Origin: Oceanobacillus sp. CFH 90083
GTDB lineage: Bacteria; Bacillota; Bacilli; Bacillales; Amphibacillaceae
DNA: 64,000 nt
Direction of reading: 5' to 3'
Assembly: GCF_009389585.1 (NCBI RefSeq)
Contig: NZ_VIYG01000014.1
Coordinates: 1 to 64,000, forward strand
Part shown: positions 1-7,872 of the stretch, one piece after another
Position numbering within the stretch: the first letter of the stretch is position 1
Layout of the letters: the number at the start of each line of letters is the position of its first letter
The notes under the pieces: generated by a model
Database searches by the model: none
What the model saw: only the letters and a program-made list of their open reading frames with translations
What the model was told of the DNA's origin: nothing
Position numbers and translations under genes: made by a program

Positions 1-13
1 TGCCAGGCACATT

Positions 14-50
14 AAAAAAGAGTTAAGCAGATTCTGCTTAGCTCTTTTTT
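14..50. terminator. Bidirectional intrinsic terminator
   Basis: The arms AGAGTTAAGCAG and CTGCTTAGCTCT pair over a 3-nt loop. An A-run lies on one side and a T-run on the other, so it can stop transcription in both directions. It lies just past the 3' end of the minus-strand DUF1697 gene. Confidence 0.8.
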
Positions 51-159
51 CTTGAATTAAGAAAGGAAAAGTATTGCCCCATCGAAACCTGTCAAAGTTA
101 TACACGCGCAATCTATGTTCAAAATTTGTTAGGTTGAAACACTTCTTATCTCAGCCTCA

Positions 160-717
160 TCATTTCATTGTTTTGACCATTGCCGCCAATTTATTGACTG
201 TTTTCCAATTACGAATTGTAAATGGCACATTTAATTTCTGTAGTTGAATTGCTAGTTTAGCATTGCGGATACTAGCATGAAAAAGAAGATAGATTTCTTT
301 GTTTTGAATATGATACTTTTCCTTTTCATTTTGAAATCCCTGTAAGTTTTCTAAATCTTTCTTGGAAGGAGAAGTAAGAAAACAAGCCACATAAAGGCTC
401 TCTCCGATAGATGCTGCTTCCGCTTCCATGATCTCATTAGCAGAAAATGGACAATCTGTCGTTAACTGCTCCCATTCTTCTGCTGTTCTTAAAATCACAG
501 GAATAGAAAGTCCATAATCTTGCATAATTTTATTCTGTATTTCCTCTTTTAATATCATTTCCTGCTTATCCGATTGGAATATGATATTTCCACTTTGAAT
601 ATATGTTCGGACGTTTTCTAAACCGATTGATGCAAGTGACTCTCGTAATGCCGCCATTTTCATTTTGTTTTTGCCGCCTACATTAATACCTCGCAGCAGT
701 GCAATATATGCGTGCAT
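160..717 (-). CDS. DUF1697 family protein
   Basis: This 185-residue protein begins MHAYIALLRGINVGGKNKMK and continues with a 'YIQSGNIIF' segment; both are hallmarks of the DUF1697 family (about 180 residues). No biochemical role is established for the family. It is predicted cytosolic, with no signal peptide or membrane segment. It is a single gene, divergent from the yidC transcription unit, and ends at a bidirectional terminator. The family call is good but the function is unknown. Confidence 0.85.
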   Translation of the reverse strand: MHAYIALLRGINVGGKNKMKMAALRESLASIGLENVRTYIQSGNIIFQSDKQEMILKEEIQNKIMQDYGLSIPVILRTAEEWEQLTTDCPFSANEIMEAEAASIGESLYVACFLTSPSKKDLENLQGFQNEKEKYHIQNKEIYLLFHASIRNAKLAIQLQKLNVPFTIRNWKTVNKLAAMVKTMK

Positions 718-906
718 ATGTCAACAACTCCTTGAATGTATTTAAAGAGATATTCTTTGTCCTATTGTACGTTTTCTGTTAAGGATCAATCATAGTAATC
801 TAATTTCTCCTCTAAGCAGCTGGAGATAGGAAACACCCCATTTTTTTGATATAATTATAATAAGTTTACATTTTCGTTTCTACATATGCAAAGGAGGTGA
901 GTAAGT

Positions 907-1281
907 GTGTTTCTGGAACTGTTTCATAATGCTTTTATAGACTCTTCCATCTTTTATATGTATTTTGGTGTTATCTTGATGACGATGGGTATTATGTACT
1001 TTGTTAAACTCCATCATAATCATCCGGTTGTATATAATTATGTTTTTGATGATAACCGTCAAGATATTAAAATCAATATCAGCCATCTGGAAAAGACGTT
1101 AATTATTAATGAACCTTTTATCATTTGGTTTATCATAACATGTAAGAGAATAGATGAAAAAGATGATAAAAATGACAATGTTTTCTCTTATTTTAACAAA
1201 GAGTTTAAAATAAGAGGAGGACAATTATGGAAAGAAATGGCTTACTCACAGCCTTTAAAAAATATCGACTTATCATTTTAG
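907..1281 (+). CDS. MifM-like translation-arrest leader peptide upstream of yidC
   Basis: This is a 124-codon reading frame with a GTG start and a strong AGGAGGTGA ribosome binding site ending 6 nt before it. The N-terminus (about residues 12-35) is a membrane segment. Residues 65-90 run from a hydrophobic, Trp-containing stretch (IINEPFIIWFIITCKR) into an acidic stretch (DEKDDKND). In B. subtilis, MifM has the same plan: an N-terminal TM, then an I/W-containing arrest region followed by DEED, encoded directly upstream of yidC2. MifM stalls its ribosome when membrane insertion is slow and so opens the yidC2 ribosome binding site. Here the frame overlaps the yidC start by 55 nt, and an SD-sequestering hairpin lies just after the acidic codons. 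The assignment rests on architecture and position, not on overall sequence identity. The protein is longer than B. subtilis MifM (about 95 residues). Confidence 0.75.
   Translation: MFLELFHNAFIDSSIFYMYFGVILMTMGIMYFVKLHHNHPVVYNYVFDDNRQDIKINISHLEKTLIINEPFIIWFIITCKRIDEKDDKNDNVFSYFNKEFKIRGGQLWKEMAYSQPLKNIDLSF
1181..1220 (+). promoter_or_regulatory. Hairpin sequestering the yidC ribosome binding site
   Basis: CTCTTATTTTAA (1185-1196) is the exact reverse complement of TTAAAATAAGAG (1205-1216), with an 8-nt loop between them. Weak and wobble pairs (1181-1184 with 1217-1220) extend the stem over the whole AGAGGAGG ribosome binding site of yidC at 1213-1220. A ribosome paused on the acidic codons of the upstream leader (D86-D90, 1162-1176) would reach the 5' arm and free the SD. 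This matches the known mifM-yidC2 mechanism. Confidence 0.8.
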
Positions 1282-2009
1282 CGCTATTGCTTATCTTTGT
1301 ACTTGCAGGATGTGGAGGTAATACCACACCTATTGACAGCTCATCTGCAGGGGTCTTTGACCATTATTTTGTATACCCTTTTTCTCTCTTGATAAAAAAG
1401 ATAGCCTTTGTGTTTCAAGGCAACTACGGGATTGCTATTGTATTAATTACAATCATTATTCGATTTGTGTTAATGCCGTTCTTTATCAGGCAGGCAAAGA
1501 ATAGTAAAGACTCGCAAAAGAAAATGGCAGTCATGAAGCCGGAGATGGATCAGATTCAAAAGAATTATAAAGGAAAGAGCAGTACAGAAGATCAGTTAAA
1601 TATGCAGAGAGAGTTAAGTGAGCTTTATAAAAAGCATGATTTTAATCCTGTAAAAATGGCTGCAGGGTGTTTGCCGCTGCTTCTTCAAATGCCTATTCTC
1701 ATCGGGTTTTATTATGCGATTATGCGAACTCCGGAAATAGCTGAACATTCTTTTCTATGGTTTAGTTTAGGTGAAACAGATATTTTATTCGTTGTTTTTG
1801 CTGCGCTTATTTACTATATCCAGGCAAGAGTAAGTCTTATCGGGCTGGAAGAAGCTCAGCGAAAGCAAATGGCAATAATGAGTTTCATATCTCCAGTTAT
1901 GATTGCAGTTGTTTCCTTTAATGTTCCTGCAGCACTGCCTTTGTATTGGGCAGTTAGCGGACTGTTTATGATTGTACAGACACTTGTTATAAAGAAATAT
2001 GTCCATTAA
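1227..2009 (+). CDS. yidC: YidC/Oxa1-type membrane protein insertase (YidC2-like lipoprotein)
   Basis: This 260-residue insertase places membrane proteins into the cytoplasmic membrane, with or after SecYEG. The N-terminus is a lipoprotein signal peptide with lipobox LAGC (Cys29). The YidC core follows, with a hydrophobic hairpin region around residues 60-90, a cytoplasmic coiled segment (about residues 95-140), the 'GCLPLLLQMPILIGFYYAI' signature and further TM segments. It lacks the long C-terminal basic tail. It sits behind a MifM-like leader whose hairpin masks its SD, so it is probably the inducible second insertase (B. subtilis YidC2/YqjG) rather than the housekeeping SpoIIIJ copy. The ATG at 1227 has an AGAGGAGG SD 6 nt upstream. 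Confidence 0.92.
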   Translation: MERNGLLTAFKKYRLIILALLLIFVLAGCGGNTTPIDSSSAGVFDHYFVYPFSLLIKKIAFVFQGNYGIAIVLITIIIRFVLMPFFIRQAKNSKDSQKKMAVMKPEMDQIQKNYKGKSSTEDQLNMQRELSELYKKHDFNPVKMAAGCLPLLLQMPILIGFYYAIMRTPEIAEHSFLWFSLGETDILFVVFAALIYYIQARVSLIGLEEAQRKQMAIMSFISPVMIAVVSFNVPAALPLYWAVSGLFMIVQTLVIKKYVH

Positions 2010-2073
2010 TTGAAAAGCTTGCTAAATTAATAAATGATATAAACAGGGGACAGGGAGAGCCTGGTCTTGCATG

Positions 2074-2120
2074 AAAAATAGTGGTTTTCCATTTCATCAG
2101 TGGAAGACCATTATTTTATT
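2074..2120 (+). terminator. Intrinsic terminator after yidC
   Basis: ATAGTGGTTTTCCA pairs with TGGAAGACCATTAT (G-T pairs allowed) over a short loop, followed by a T-rich stretch. It lies 65 nt after the yidC stop and ends the leader-yidC unit. Confidence 0.75.
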
Positions 2121-2264
2121 TATGTTTAAAAAGTACAAAAAGGATAACTAATGATCTTAGGAGCAGATTGACTAATATATCTCCAATAAAATACTTATAA
2201 ATAATACTCATTTGGGTTAACCTGACAGATAGACAAATAAAAATAAAAAAGTTTTAAAAAGGTA

Positions 2265-2293
2265 TTGCATTATTCCTGAAAAGGAGATATAAT
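2265..2293 (+). promoter_or_regulatory. SigA-type promoter for the tRNA pair
   Basis: TTGCAT (2265-2270) and a perfect TATAAT (2288-2293) are separated by 17 nt. They lie about 50 nt before tRNA-fMet. No other promoter is needed to explain transcription of the two tRNAs. Confidence 0.75.
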
Positions 2294-2342
2294 AAACCTT
2301 GTCCTTAATTAATGGATAGAAAAAAATACTAATTATTCATAT

Positions 2343-2419
<77 letters not shown>

Positions 2420-2472
2420 AATAAGATCCAGATTCACCATTAAAGTACTGGATAGAGAGAATACATAATTTA

Positions 2473-2549
2473 GGTCCGGTAGTTCAGTTGGTTAGAATGC
2501 CTGCCTGTCACGCAGGAGGTCGCGGGTTCGAGTCCCGTCCGGACCGCCA
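2473..2549 (+). tRNA. tRNA-Asp (anticodon GTC)
   Basis: This is a 77-nt cloverleaf. The acceptor stem GGTCCGG pairs with CCGGACC, the anticodon arm is CCTGCCTGTCACGCAGG with anticodon GTC, the T-arm is GCGGGTTCGAGTCCCGT, and the CCA is encoded. It lies 53 nt after tRNA-fMet and before a terminator-like hairpin. Confidence 0.96.
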
Positions 2550-2577
2550 TGATTTTAAAAATAATAGTAGTCACCAG

Positions 2578-2612
2578 CACATGGTTTCCGATAAGAAACA
2601 TGTGTTTTTTTA
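2578..2612 (+). terminator. Intrinsic terminator after the tRNA pair
   Basis: CACATGGTTTC and GAAACATGTG form a stem with one bulged base over a short loop, followed by seven T residues. It marks the end of the tRNA transcript. Confidence 0.75.
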
Positions 2613-2759
2613 ATGCCGTAAATGAGCACAGCTGCTTATGACTTTGAAAATAAATTAAACATATACCAATTATTTATATTAAATTTGATGACATAAATTT
2701 TTATTTTTTTCTTCGATTTGCTATGATAAGTAGTAGATTACAACAGGTCGTATTCATTT

Positions 2760-2786
2760 GCTCTAAAGCGACTGGAGCTTTAGAGC
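2760..2786 (+). other. Perfect 10-bp hairpin upstream of thiL
   Basis: GCTCTAAAGC and GCTTTAGAGC enclose the 7-nt loop GACTGGA. It lies about 120 nt before thiL and has no T-run, so it is not a plain terminator. It may be part of the 5' leader of the thiL operon. I see no match to the TPP riboswitch core (CTGAGA...). Role unknown. Confidence 0.4.
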
Positions 2787-2907
2787 ATGAAGATATTATT
2801 TCGTTGAAGATATTGCTTTTGATGAGATTGCGATTACTCGACTCACCAAAAGCATATATACAAGTTTTTAGATTTTCTCAATGTGAAATAAAGGAATCGG
2901 TGATAGC

Positions 2908-3867
2908 ATGGATGAATTTTCATTTATTGACGCCATTAAACCAACAGCCTATAAACAGTCTGCATTAATTAAAGGAATTGGAGATGATGCAGCTGTTTTT
3001 CGCAGTACATCAGACATTGTGACAACAGTAGATACATTTGTTGAAAATATTCATTTTTCCTTAGAAACAATGGATCCTTTTCATATCGGATATCGTGTGC
3101 TGGCTGCAAATATTAGTGATTTAGCGGCCATGGGGGCAGAGCCTGCCTTTTATTTGGTTTCAATGTGTATTCCAAAAAAGTGGAAGCAGCATGCGTTAGA
3201 AGAAATTTACCGAGGGATGGATGAGCTTGCCTCGAAGTATCGAATGGATCTGATTGGCGGCGATACAGTGTCCAGTGATTGTCTCATGATTTCCATTACA
3301 GCTATTGGGTATGTACCAAAAGAGAGAGCAAGATATAGAAGTGATGCAAAGCCTGACGACATTGTCTTTACGACAGGGACTTTAGGAGATTCCCGGGCAG
3401 GGTTAGAGATACTGCTGCAGGGGAAGGAATATAAAGATAAGGATTATTTTATAAAACGCCACCGATTGCCGGAACCAAGAGTCGGATTCGTACTGGACTT
3501 AAGGGAAATAGACCGTATGGCGTTAAATGATATTAGTGATGGAATTTCAAATGAAGCGAATGAAATAGCAGAAGCTTCCGGCGTGGAGCTTACCATTATA
3601 GAAGAAAAAATTCCTGTTTCTGACAGCTTCCATCAGTTTTCTGAAGCGCAGCAGCACGAGTGGAAGCTGTCTGGCGGAGAAGACTTTGAGCTGTTAGGGA
3701 CAGTGTCAGAGGTACATTGGCCAAGGATGCAGGAAGTGGCTTCTCTAGCGGGTACGTCAGTTCATCAGATTGGCTATGTCCGTAAGGCTGAAAAGCCCTG
3801 TGTTCTTATTCAATCAGATGGAGAGACGAAGCAGTTAACGAAAAGTGGATACACACATTTAAAGTAG
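2908..3867 (+). CDS. thiL: Thiamine-monophosphate kinase
   Basis: ThiL phosphorylates thiamine monophosphate to thiamine diphosphate with ATP, the last step of cofactor synthesis, in the cytosol. The 319 residues match the usual family length. The AIR-synthase-type fold shows GIGDDAAV near residue 25, 'DTFVENIHF' (metal-binding Asp), 'NISDLAAMGAEP' around residue 70, 'LIGGDTVSS' around residue 118 and 'DISDGISNEANEIAEAS' around residue 210. It is the first gene of a five-gene run with tsaE, tsaB, rimI and tsaD, the usual Bacillus order. The next start lies directly after its stop codon. Confidence 0.96.
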   Translation: MDEFSFIDAIKPTAYKQSALIKGIGDDAAVFRSTSDIVTTVDTFVENIHFSLETMDPFHIGYRVLAANISDLAAMGAEPAFYLVSMCIPKKWKQHALEEIYRGMDELASKYRMDLIGGDTVSSDCLMISITAIGYVPKERARYRSDAKPDDIVFTTGTLGDSRAGLEILLQGKEYKDKDYFIKRHRLPEPRVGFVLDLREIDRMALNDISDGISNEANEIAEASGVELTIIEEKIPVSDSFHQFSEAQQHEWKLSGGEDFELLGTVSEVHWPRMQEVASLAGTSVHQIGYVRKAEKPCVLIQSDGETKQLTKSGYTHLK

Positions 3868-4323
3868 GTGAATGCGTTGCAGAAGGTGTTAAAAACAGAA
3901 AAGGATACACAGGATTTTGCGGGCCGGCTGGCGCAAAAATTACAGCCGAATGATGTTTTGACCCTGGAAGGTCAATTAGGTGTCGGCAAGACGACATTTA
4001 CAAAAGGTCTGGCAAAGGGGCTGGATATTAAAAGGAATATCAGCAGTCCGACTTTTACGATTGTAAAGGAATATCGCGGGCGTTTACCGCTATATCATAT
4101 GGATGTGTATCGCTTGGAAAATGCAATGGAGGATATCGGCTTTGATGACTATTTCTTTGGTGGTGGCATCACCGTGATTGAATGGGCAAGTTTTATTGAA
4201 GATTTTCTCCCAAAGGAGCGGCTGGATATTACACTTCAGTATACTGGTAATGAAAATCAACGTGAAATAACACTTACTCCTTTCGGGGAGCATTTTAAAC
4301 AGGTTGTCAAAGCATTGAGTTAG
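3868..4323 (+). CDS. tsaE: tRNA t6A biosynthesis ATPase TsaE
   Basis: TsaE is the small ATPase that works with TsaB and TsaD to make N6-threonylcarbamoyladenosine at position 37 of ANN-decoding tRNAs. Walker A is GQLGVGKTT near residue 35. The family motif 'SSPTFTIVKEY' and a late 'VIEWAS' are present. The length (about 150 residues) is normal. The start is uncertain: GTG at 3868 abuts the thiL stop, whereas TTG at 3877 sits at a better distance from AGTAGGTG. It is translationally close to thiL and to tsaB (10-nt gap). Confidence 0.94.
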   Translation: MNALQKVLKTEKDTQDFAGRLAQKLQPNDVLTLEGQLGVGKTTFTKGLAKGLDIKRNISSPTFTIVKEYRGRLPLYHMDVYRLENAMEDIGFDDYFFGGGITVIEWASFIEDFLPKERLDITLQYTGNENQREITLTPFGEHFKQVVKALS

Positions 4324-4333
4324 GAGTTTTTTT

Positions 4334-5038
4334 ATGAAAATACTTGCGATGGATACTTCCAATCAAGTTTTAAGTGTGGCATTATTAGAGGATAAACAAA
4401 TCATTGGTGAAATAACGACAAATATTACAAAAAACCATTCTGTACGTTTAATGCCGGCAGTAGAAAAGCTGATGAAGGATGTCAATGTTACACCTTCTGA
4501 ATTAGATCGAATTGTCGTTGCAAAAGGACCCGGCTCTTATACTGGAGTGCGAATTGGTTTGGCTACAGCGAAAACAATGGCCTGGGCATTAAATATACCA
4601 GTTGTTGGTGTATCGAGCTTGGAGGCATTGGCTTATCAGGGAATGTTATTTGATGGAATCATCTGTCCATTTTTTGATGCCAGACGCGGTTTAGTTTATA
4701 CAGGTGCCTATCAATGGAAAAATGAAAAGCTTGAAGCGGTGATGGAAGAAGAAAATATTTTAATGACAGAATGGCTGGCAAAGCTGAAGACATCAGGAGA
4801 AAAAGTGCTTTTCCTGAGCCAGGATATCGAGCTGTTTAAAGCATTGATTAAAGAACATTTACAGGATCAGGCTGTGATTGCTGATACATCATTCCAGCTG
4901 CCACGAGCGGTACATTTGGCTCTCTTAGGCAGAGAAAAAGAAGCCGGCTCTGTGCATGGACTTGTTCCGAATTATCTTCGCTTAGCAGAAGCAGAAGCAA
5001 ATTGGCAAAAGCAGCAGAAGGAAAAAACAGACTCATGA
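4334..5038 (+). CDS. tsaB: tRNA t6A biosynthesis protein TsaB
   Basis: TsaB is the inactive Kae1-like partner that binds TsaD and TsaE in the t6A complex. The N-terminus MKILAMDTSNQVLSVALLED is the ASKHA fold start. It lacks the metal-binding histidines of TsaD, as expected for the family. 'GPGSYTGVRIGLATAKTMAW' (about residues 66-85) is the family signature. The length of 234 residues is normal. Its stop codon overlaps the rimI start (ATGA), implying coupling. Confidence 0.95.
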   Translation: MKILAMDTSNQVLSVALLEDKQIIGEITTNITKNHSVRLMPAVEKLMKDVNVTPSELDRIVVAKGPGSYTGVRIGLATAKTMAWALNIPVVGVSSLEALAYQGMLFDGIICPFFDARRGLVYTGAYQWKNEKLEAVMEEENILMTEWLAKLKTSGEKVLFLSQDIELFKALIKEHLQDQAVIADTSFQLPRAVHLALLGREKEAGSVHGLVPNYLRLAEAEANWQKQQKEKTDS

Positions 5039-5484
5039 GCGAGGTTATTATTCGTCCAATGAATCTGGAGGATATTTCAGGAGTATTAGAGGTAGAAGAG
5101 GCGTCTTTTGCAGGACCATGGGATGCGGAGATTTTTCATAAAGAGCTGTGTGAAAATAAACATGCTTATTATTTTGTGGCCTGCATAGAGGATAGGGTTA
5201 TTGGCTATATTGGTTCGTGGATTGTCTTTGAAGATGGACAAATTACAAACTTTGCTGTTCATCCTGATTTGCGTGGACGCAAAATCGGCGAAATGCTATT
5301 TGGATATGCTGTAACATTTATGGCTGACAAAGGTGTAGAGCGGCTCTCTTTAGAGGTGCGTGTTTCCAACATCGTTGCGCAATCCTTATATAGGAAGTTT
5401 GGACTTGTCTCTGGCGGGATCCGAAAGCATTATTACACGGATAATTTTGAAGATGCTATTGTAATGTGGGTGAATTTAAAATGA
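5035..5484 (+). CDS. rimI: Ribosomal protein alanine N-acetyltransferase RimI
   Basis: This GNAT enzyme acetylates the N-terminal alanine of ribosomal protein S18 using acetyl-CoA. The fold includes the acetyl-CoA loop '[15 protein letters not shown]' and '[15 protein letters not shown]'. The start at 5035 is chosen because its ATG overlaps the tsaB stop (ATGA); an upstream in-frame start at 5002 would only add 11 residues inside tsaB. The result is 149 residues, typical of RimI. Its stop in turn overlaps the tsaD ATG. The identity is supported by the t6A-operon context. Confidence 0.92.
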   Translation: MSEVIIRPMNLEDISGVLEVEEASFAGPWDAEIFHKELCENKHAYYFVACIEDRVIGYIGSWIVFEDGQITNFAVHPDLRGRKIGEMLFGYAVTFMADKGVERLSLEVRVSNIVAQSLYRKFGLVSGGIRKHYYTDNFEDAIVMWVNLK

Positions 5485-6491
5485 AAAAAGATACAATGAT
5501 ATTAGGCATAGAAACAAGCTGTGATGAAACAGCTGCATCGATTGTCAAGAATGGACGCGAAATTCTTTCTAATGTGGTCGCTTCACAAATTGAAAGCCAT
5601 AAACGCTTTGGCGGTGTGGTCCCTGAAATAGCTTCCAGACATCATGTGGAGCAAATGACAATGGTCTTGGAAGAAGCAGTCCATAAAGCAGAAGTAACCT
5701 GGGATGATATTGATGGGATTGCTGTCACAGAAGGACCGGGATTAGTAGGAGCACTTCTCGTTGGCGTCAATGCAGCGAAAGCTCTCGCCTTTGCCAAAAA
5801 TAAGCCGCTTATTGGTGTACATCATATTGCCGGACATATCTATGCAAATCGCCTGGAAAATGAATTCGAATTTCCGCTATTAGCATTGATTGTTTCTGGA
5901 GGGCATACGGAGCTTGTGATGATGAAAGATCACTATGACTATGAGGTAATTGGTGAAACAAGGGATGACGCTGCTGGGGAAGCATATGATAAAGTAGCAA
6001 GAATGCTGAAGCTTCCTTATCCAGGAGGACCGGAAATTGACCGTTTAAGCGCAGAAGGAGAGGCAACAATTGACTTTCCACGTGCATGGCTGGAGGAAGG
6101 AAGCTATGATTTTAGCTTTAGCGGATTAAAATCAGCTGTTATCAATACACTTCATAACGCAGAACAGCGTGGGGAAGCACTGGCTCCTGCAGAGGTTGCA
6201 GCGAGCTTCCAGCAAAGTGTTATTGACGTATTGACGGAGAAAACATATCGGGCAGCACAAGCATATCAGGTGAAGCAGGTGATTGTGGCTGGCGGCGTTG
6301 CGGCCAATAAAGGCTTACGGACGAGCTTGAAAAATCGTTTTAGTAATGAAGATGTTGATTTGTATTTTCCCCCGATGCATTTATGCACAGATAATGCAGC
6401 GATGATTGCAGCGGCTGGAACAATTTTATATGAAAAAGAAAAATTTGCTGCACTTGATTTAAACGCAAATCCTTCTTTAATGTTAGAATAG
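5481..6491 (+). CDS. tsaD: tRNA N6-adenosine threonylcarbamoyltransferase TsaD
   Basis: TsaD transfers the threonylcarbamoyl group from threonylcarbamoyl-AMP to A37 of tRNA. The N-terminus is [17 protein letters not shown]. The metal-binding HHIAGHIYA lies near residue 110, followed by 'VSGGHTELV' and a C-terminal '[12 protein letters not shown]'. At 336 residues it has the usual length. I use the ATG at 5481, which overlaps the rimI stop, rather than the GTG five codons upstream. It is the last gene of the thiL-tsaE-tsaB-rimI-tsaD run. Confidence 0.96.
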   Translation: MKKDTMILGIETSCDETAASIVKNGREILSNVVASQIESHKRFGGVVPEIASRHHVEQMTMVLEEAVHKAEVTWDDIDGIAVTEGPGLVGALLVGVNAAKALAFAKNKPLIGVHHIAGHIYANRLENEFEFPLLALIVSGGHTELVMMKDHYDYEVIGETRDDAAGEAYDKVARMLKLPYPGGPEIDRLSAEGEATIDFPRAWLEEGSYDFSFSGLKSAVINTLHNAEQRGEALAPAEVAASFQQSVIDVLTEKTYRAAQAYQVKQVIVAGGVAANKGLRTSLKNRFSNEDVDLYFPPMHLCTDNAAMIAAAGTILYEKEKFAALDLNANPSLMLE

Positions 6492-6634
6492 GGGTAGTAA
6501 CTGATAAAAGTTTGTAATTTGTTAGTAAGTTTTAGAGAAAATCAGTTATGTCGAAATTATCGTTTATGATTTGATGATGTGTGATTATTTCATGAAATTC
6601 AGGGGAACGACAGGAGAAATTTGGTGAGAATCCG

Positions 6635-7807
6635 ATGAATAAAAAACAAAATTATTATTTTCAAACTGATTTAATCTTATTATTGCTTGCTTTTGCAATA
6701 ATAAGTTTTTTGGCGGTATATAATGCGCAGCAGCTGGAGCAGTATAGCACAAACTTTCTGATACGGCAGATGTTCTTTTATGCCATTGGAGTCGGTATGA
6801 TTGCAGCTGTTCAATTTCTGGATTTAGAGCAGTTGTATAAAACAAGTCTTTATATTTATATAGGTGGAATTGTACTGCTGGGAATTCTCCCTATCAGTCC
6901 AGATTTTATTGCAGCCCCTAGAAACGGTGCAAAAAGCTGGTATACCTTTATACCGGGATTGACACTGCAGCCTGCCGAGTTTGTCAAAATATCCACGATT
7001 CTTTTTTTGTCGGCAGTAATCAGCAGGCATAAGGAAAAATTTGAAGTAAGCACCTTAAAGACAGATATTCAGCTGCTCGGGAAACTGCTATTGTATACAG
7101 CAATCCCTGTATTTTTGATTATGCTGCAGCCGGACTTTGGAACAGCGATGGTGTATCTGTTTATTGCAGGAATGCTGATTATTTTATCCGGGATTAATTG
7201 GAAAATCATCTTTTCCTTGATTATTACCGGAGTTGCTGTTATAGCCAGTGCTTTATTTATTGTGATTGAGTTTCCGGGTTTTGCGGAAGAAACACTGGGG
7301 GTACAGGCTTATCAAATTGACCGTGTGATGACCTGGTTCGATCCATCGCAGCAATCGCCAGATGCCAATTTTCACTTTGAGCGCTCGCATATGGCACTTG
7401 GATCAGGACAGCTGTTTGGAAAAGGAATGGGAAGCATCGAGGTAAATTATCCAGAAGCGCATACCGATTTTATCTTTTCCGTCATAGGAGAAAGCTTCGG
7501 TTTTGTCGGCACTGCTTTTGTTGTTCTGCTCTATTTTATGCTTTTATATAAACTCGTAACGCTTGGATTAAATATTTATAAGCATTCGCCGTTTGGGGCT
7601 TACTTCTGTTTTGGATTTTTAAGCTTAATGCTTGTCCATATTTTTCAAAACATTGGTATGACAGTTGGAATTATGCCGGTTACCGGAATTCCTTTACTTT
7701 TAATTAGTTATGGAGGAAGCTCCATTATGTCAACGATGCTGGGCATGGCAGTGGTTTATAGAGTAGCGGTGGAAGAGACCATCCAGAATGACTATTTATT
7801 TAAATAA
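6635..7807 (+). CDS. SEDS-family peptidoglycan glycan polymerase (FtsW/RodA/SpoVE)
   Basis: This polytopic membrane protein has 390 residues and about ten TM segments. SEDS proteins polymerise lipid II into glycan strands with a partner class B PBP. Family signatures are 'NGAKSWYTF', 'LQPAEFVKIS' (about residues 110-120), 'LQPDFGTAMVYLFIAG', 'GMGSIEVNYPEAHTDFIFSVIGE' split over residues 265-290, and 'GIMPVTGIPLLLISYGGSS' near the C-terminus. A choice among RodA, FtsW and SpoVE cannot be made from the sequence alone; the length and 'PEAHTDFIFS' fit RodA-like proteins. No PBP gene is adjacent. It ends at a strong terminator. Confidence 0.9.
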   Translation: MNKKQNYYFQTDLILLLLAFAIISFLAVYNAQQLEQYSTNFLIRQMFFYAIGVGMIAAVQFLDLEQLYKTSLYIYIGGIVLLGILPISPDFIAAPRNGAKSWYTFIPGLTLQPAEFVKISTILFLSAVISRHKEKFEVSTLKTDIQLLGKLLLYTAIPVFLIMLQPDFGTAMVYLFIAGMLIILSGINWKIIFSLIITGVAVIASALFIVIEFPGFAEETLGVQAYQIDRVMTWFDPSQQSPDANFHFERSHMALGSGQLFGKGMGSIEVNYPEAHTDFIFSVIGESFGFVGTAFVVLLYFMLLYKLVTLGLNIYKHSPFGAYFCFGFLSLMLVHIFQNIGMTVGIMPVTGIPLLLISYGGSSIMSTMLGMAVVYRVAVEETIQNDYLFK

Positions 7808-7815
7808 GATAGTAT

Positions 7816-7858
7816 AAAAAAAGTGCGTGAGAAAAATATCTCCACGCACTTTTTTTAG
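7816..7858. terminator. Bidirectional terminator between converging genes
   Basis: AAAAAAGTGCGTGAGA pairs with TCTCCACGCACTTTTTTT with one unpaired base. T-runs exist on both strands. It separates the SEDS gene (+) from the CBS-domain gene (-). Confidence 0.9.
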
Positions 7859-7872
7859 CGATTATCCTGAAA

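Noticed and set aside
2604-2907. TPP riboswitch before thiL
   Set aside because: The thi-box core motifs (CTGAGA and ACCTGATC-like) are not present; only a simple hairpin is visible.
2723-2968. 81-codon open frame between the tRNAs and thiL
   Set aside because: It overlaps the thiL start in another frame, has no ribosome binding site and spans the 2760 hairpin. The composition looks noncoding.
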